Origin: Bacillota bacterium
Lineage (GTDB): Bacteria; Armatimonadota; Hebobacteria; Hebobacterales; Hebobacteraceae
Length of the DNA: 17,796 nt
Direction: 5' to 3'
Assembly: GCA_030597345.1 (NCBI GenBank)
Contig: JAUVSA010000014.1
Span: forward strand, 1 to 17,796
Made by a program: the position numbers and the translations under genes. The notes beneath the pieces were generated by a model. That model searched no databases. It saw only the letters and a program-made list of their open reading frames with translations, and was not told where the DNA came from. This document shows positions 15,304 through 17,796 of the stretch, piece by piece; positions within the stretch are counted from its first letter, which is position 1, and each line of letters starts with the position of its first letter.

Positions 15304-16812
15304 TCATCCCCCGGCCGGCGGCCTCATGTGGGGAAACAAGATCACATCTCGGATCGATGCCGCGCCCGTGAACAGCATTACCACCCGGTCTATCCCCAGC
15401 CCCAGCCCCCCGGTCGGCGGCATCCCATATTCCAGCGCGCGAATGTAGTCTTCATCCATCGGGTGTGCCTCGAGGTCGCCCGCCGCCCTGGACTGGGCCT
15501 GCTCAGCGAGCCGCCTCCGCTGCTCCTCGGGATCGTTTAGCTCCGAGAACGCGTTCCCGAGTTCGATGCCGGCGATGAATGGCTCGAACCGCTCTGCCAT
15601 CTTTGGCTCATCCGCGCGCGCCTTCGCCAGAGGTGAAATCGCGGTGGGATAGTCTGTCACGAAGGTGGGCTGTATGAGGGAAGGCTGCACCAGGCCTTCG
15701 AAGATGTTATTGAGCATCGTGCTGAGAGCCAGGTTTTCCTCTGCTGGCAGTTCCAGCCTCTTGCACACCTCCCGCGCCTGCTCGGCCGTCTCCAACTGGT
15801 CTGCCGCAACCCCCGCCGCGTCTTCGATGAGTTCGAACATTCTCGCTCGCCGCCAGGGGGGCGACAGGTCTATCTCGTGTCCCTCCCACGCAAGCTGCAC
15901 ACTCCCCAGCGCATCGCTGGCGGCCTGGGCCACCATGTTCTCGACCAACTCCATCATGTCCCGGTAGTCGGCGTAGGCCTGATATGCTTCGAGCAGCGTG
16001 TACTCCGGGTTGTGTCGCGTGGAGATCCCCTCGTTCCGAAACACAGACCCGATTTCGTACACTCTCTCGAAGCCACCGACAATCAGGCGCTTCAGGTACA
16101 ACTCGGGCGCAATCCGCAGGTACAGGTCTATGTCCAGGGCATTGTGGTGAGTGATGAACGGCCGCGCCAGCGCTCCTCCAGGCACCGGCTGCATCATGGG
16201 AGTCTCCACCTCGAGGAATCCCCGCTCGTCGAAGAATCGGCGCAGCGACCTGATCACCTTGCTCCGCACCGTGAAGATGCGCCGCGACTCCTCGTTCGCA
16301 ATCAGATCCAGATACCGCTGCCGATACCGGATCTCCACATCGCGGAGGCCGTGCCATTTCTCCGGCGGCGGCCGCAGTGCTTTGGCGAGGAGGGTAAAAT
16401 CGGAGACGGCAATGGTGATCTCTCCGGTGCGGGTGCGAAGGACGGTGCCCGCCGCCCCCAACAGATCCCCGTCGTCCAGGTCGTTCAGCCCGCGGTAGCG
16501 CTCTTCGCCGAGCCGATCGACTCGAAAGAGGAGCTGGATCTTGGCGGAGACATCCTGAAGGTCCGCGAATGTTGCTTTCCCGTGGCGGCGCTGGGCGACG
16601 AGACGACCTGCGACGCGGGCCTCGCTCCCCTCCAGGGATTCGAAGCCATCGCGGATCTCAGCAGCAAGATGGGTCCGCTCGAAACGCGTGATGCGGAAAG
16701 GGTCGCGCCCCGCATCTCGCAGCCGCGCCAGCTTCTCCCGCCGCTGGCGCACGAGTTCTCCCTCTTCGCGGGGTGGACTGCCGTCTCGGGAGTCCGCCCC
16801 CACCTCACTCAC
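15304..16812 (-). CDS. lysS: Lysyl-tRNA synthetase, class II
   Basis: LysRS charges tRNA-Lys with lysine using ATP in the cytoplasm. The 502-residue length fits class II LysRS. An OB-fold anticodon-binding domain (about 60-160; VAGRLVAQRRHGKATFADLQD) precedes the catalytic core. There, motif 1 (RFFDERGFLEVETPMM), motif 2 (FRNEGISTRHNPEYTLLEAY) and motif 3 (GGLGLGIDRVVML) are all intact, and the protein ends FPHMRPPAGG. It starts at GTG 16812 and overlaps the greA stop by 8 bp, so it is translationally coupled; no independent ribosome site stands out. It is transcribed with greA from the promoter at 17453-17481. Confidence 0.97.
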   Translation of the reverse strand: MSEVGADSRDGSPPREEGELVRQRREKLARLRDAGRDPFRITRFERTHLAAEIRDGFESLEGSEARVAGRLVAQRRHGKATFADLQDVSAKIQLLFRVDRLGEERYRGLNDLDDGDLLGAAGTVLRTRTGEITIAVSDFTLLAKALRPPPEKWHGLRDVEIRYRQRYLDLIANEESRRIFTVRSKVIRSLRRFFDERGFLEVETPMMQPVPGGALARPFITHHNALDIDLYLRIAPELYLKRLIVGGFERVYEIGSVFRNEGISTRHNPEYTLLEAYQAYADYRDMMELVENMVAQAASDALGSVQLAWEGHEIDLSPPWRRARMFELIEDAAGVAADQLETAEQAREVCKRLELPAEENLALSTMLNNIFEGLVQPSLIQPTFVTDYPTAISPLAKARADEPKMAERFEPFIAGIELGNAFSELNDPEEQRRRLAEQAQSRAAGDLEAHPMDEDYIRALEYGMPPTGGLGLGIDRVVMLFTGAASIRDVILFPHMRPPAGG

Positions 16813-17278
16813 CGACCGAGAGGATGACGTAGCCCTGCGTGCCCCCGGGGGCCTCGACCTTGACCGTCTCGCCCGCGGAGTGGCCTATGAGGGCCTCGCC
16901 GAGCGGCGACTGGTTGGAGACGCGGTGTTCCGTCGGGTCTGCTTCCAGCACACCTACGATATGGTATTCGGTCTCTTCCCCGCTCGCCACATCGCGGAGC
17001 CGGACGAGTGATCCGACTGCCACCTTGCCATCCCTGTGCGGCGCGTCAGCGATCACGGCGTTGTGGAGGATATACTGCAGAGTCTCTATCCTGCCTTCGA
17101 TCTGAGCCTGCTCGGATTTGGCGTCCTCGTGCTCCGAGTTCTCGCCGATCTCGCCGAACTGCTTTGCCTCGCGGATGCGGTGAGCCACGCGCTTGCGGGC
17201 GCCCGACTTCAGATCTTCGAGCTCGGCCGTAAGCTTCTTGAGGCCCTTTGGGGTGAGGACGATGTCTTGCTTCGCCAT
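16805..17278 (-). CDS. greA: Transcription elongation factor GreA
   Basis: GreA enters the RNA polymerase secondary channel and stimulates transcript cleavage in backtracked complexes. The 157-residue protein has the N-terminal coiled coil (about 10-75) and the C-terminal FKBP-like domain (about 85-157; GSLVRLRDV, SPLGEALIGHSAGETV). At the coiled-coil tip, where the family usually has GDLSEN with the catalytic Asp and Glu, this protein has GEIGEN (Glu43, Glu46). ATG at 17278 is chosen because AGGAG lies 9 nt upstream and MAKQDIVLTPKG matches the family; a longer open frame from 17365 runs through the leader. It forms an operon with lysS. Confidence 0.96.
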   Translation of the reverse strand: MAKQDIVLTPKGLKKLTAELEDLKSGARKRVAHRIREAKQFGEIGENSEHEDAKSEQAQIEGRIETLQYILHNAVIADAPHRDGKVAVGSLVRLRDVASGEETEYHIVGVLEADPTEHRVSNQSPLGEALIGHSAGETVKVEAPGGTQGYVILSVGE

Positions 17279-17446
17279 CTCTGCCACTCCTACTGCGCCG
17301 CACGCCACAGGGCGAGGCCGCCGACTATGTAGCCCCTTCGGGCATCCCTCGGCCCCTCCCCACAACCCACATCAATACACAGGCACTGACCCAGACCCGC
17401 ACTTGACGGGATGCGATCAGTGCCTTGTCTCGCAGTCTACACGACT
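17279..17446 (-). promoter_or_regulatory. Structured 5' leader of greA-lysS
   Basis: This leader of about 168 nt contains, on the minus strand, a 9-bp stem AGGCACTGA/TCAGTGCCT (17417-17425 with 17381-17389). It encloses a CCCG-7 nt-CGGG hairpin. A second structured region follows, with GCCC-GAAG-GGGC at 17332-17343 inside a GCCGA/TCGGC stem. The greA ribosome site follows. I see no T-box sequence despite the tRNA synthetase gene downstream. A regulatory role is inferred from structure and length only. The remainder of the 330-bp gap to moxR holds the two divergent promoters. Confidence 0.4.
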
Positions 17447-17452
17447 ATCGGA

Positions 17453-17481
17453 AGTATAGCACACATGCCCGCCAAAGTCAA
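17453..17481 (-). promoter_or_regulatory. Strong sigma70-type promoter for greA-lysS
   Basis: On the minus strand -35 TTGACT (17476-17481, five of six), a 17-bp spacer and -10 TATACT (17453-17458) preceded by TGC form a near-ideal promoter with an extended -10. The start would be near 17446. Confidence 0.8.
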
Positions 17482-17567
17482 TTCACCGGACCCCCAAAAA
17501 AGGGTCACACCCGACCCCCAGAACGCGCACATCCGCCCGCCAGGGCCTGTTTCATCCTCCGGAGCCA

Positions 17568-17576
17568 TGCTATAAT
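17568..17576 (+). promoter_or_regulatory. Extended -10 promoter element for moxR
   Basis: TGC followed by a perfect TATAAT (17571-17576) lies 32 bp before the moxR GTG. The -35 region (around 17548-17553, TGTTTC) is poor, as is usual for extended -10 promoters. The start near 17583 gives a leader of about 26 nt. Upstream, a GACCC/GGGTC repeat flanks CC and a run of six A (17489-17506) and could be an operator, but this is unproven. Confidence 0.65.
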
Positions 17577-17608
17577 GCGCAGCGATAACATCGGGAAGGA
17601 CCACTGGC

Positions 17609-17796
17609 GTGAGCGATGTCACCTGGACTGCCGAGCGGGCGCGGACACTCATCGAGGCAATAGAAACCGTCATTGTCGGCAAGCGGCAGACGGTTGAGTT
17701 CGTGGTGATCGGCGTTCTGTGCAACGGCCACGTGCTGATCGAGGACATCCCCGGCGTGGGAAAGACGATGCTGGCCAAGGCCCTCGCGGCGGCCCT
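17609..17796 (+). CDS. MoxR-family AAA+ ATPase, 3'-truncated by window
   Basis: Only the first 62 codons are present. They start at GTG 17609, with GGAAGGA 8 nt upstream. The residues match the MoxR N-terminus: VIVGKRQTVEFVVIGVL, then GHVLIEDIPGVGKTMLAKAL, which includes the Walker A GVGKT. MoxR ATPases act as chaperone-like remodelers and usually neighbour DUF58 and transglutaminase genes, as found 11 kb to the left here. Whether this copy serves those genes or begins another set beyond the window cannot be seen. Confidence 0.9.
   Translation, partial: MSDVTWTAERARTLIEAIETVIVGKRQTVEFVVIGVLCNGHVLIEDIPGVGKTMLAKALAAA

Noticed and set aside
17279..17365. 29-residue N-terminal extension of GreA
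   Set aside because: The extension is unlike GreA, while ATG 17278 has AGGAG and the conserved MAKQ start.

Overview
This is a 17.8 kb piece of a GC-rich bacterial chromosome made almost entirely of housekeeping and biosynthetic genes. There are no transposases, phage genes, tRNAs, rRNAs or CRISPR arrays. Gene density is high, with many 4-14 bp overlaps, GTG/TTG starts and sigma70-type promoters. The phylum cannot be fixed from these genes alone. The RpoC C-terminus, short-form ThiC and the TgpA/DUF58/MoxR family set suggest a deep lineage on the Terrabacteria side (Armatimonadota-like is only a guess).

Layout from left to right. (1) The 3' two thirds of rpoC (+) ends at a perfect 14-bp hairpin terminator. 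(2) A leftward operon lysA - DUF58 - tgpA-like transglutaminase (8050 to 3380) has overlapping genes, a good promoter at 8275-8303 and a leader of about 218 nt rich in hairpins. (3) xylB (-) encodes a lone xylulokinase. (4) A leftward operon gmhA-like SIS isomerase - thiE - thiC - thiL - DUF1573 protein (14637 to 10187) is driven by a near-consensus promoter at 14738-14767; thiC carries an in-frame TGA at codon 145. (5) A divergent promoter at 14826-14854 faces a small LSm/Hfq-like gene (+). (6) A leftward greA - lysS operon has its own strong promoter and a structured leader of about 168 nt. (7) A MoxR-family AAA+ ATPase gene (+) starts at 17609 and runs off the right edge.

Functional themes are transcription (RpoC, GreA), translation (LysS), lysine/diaminopimelate metabolism (LysA), thiamine diphosphate synthesis (ThiC, ThiE, ThiL), post-transcriptional regulation (Hfq-like) and an envelope-associated MoxR/DUF58/transglutaminase set split across the window.

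The most unusual content is in rpoC. Between the first and second cysteines of the conserved second zinc site there is an insertion of about 200 residues with two matching Cys4 zinc ribbons and an acidic linker. A second, basic insertion of about 80 residues sits at the trigger-loop (SI3) position and replaces the DITQGLPRV-type segment, and a further beta/helix module lies downstream. The lysA leader and the greA-lysS leader are candidates for undescribed cis-regulatory RNAs. All predictions were made by eye; no alignment, folding or database search was run.
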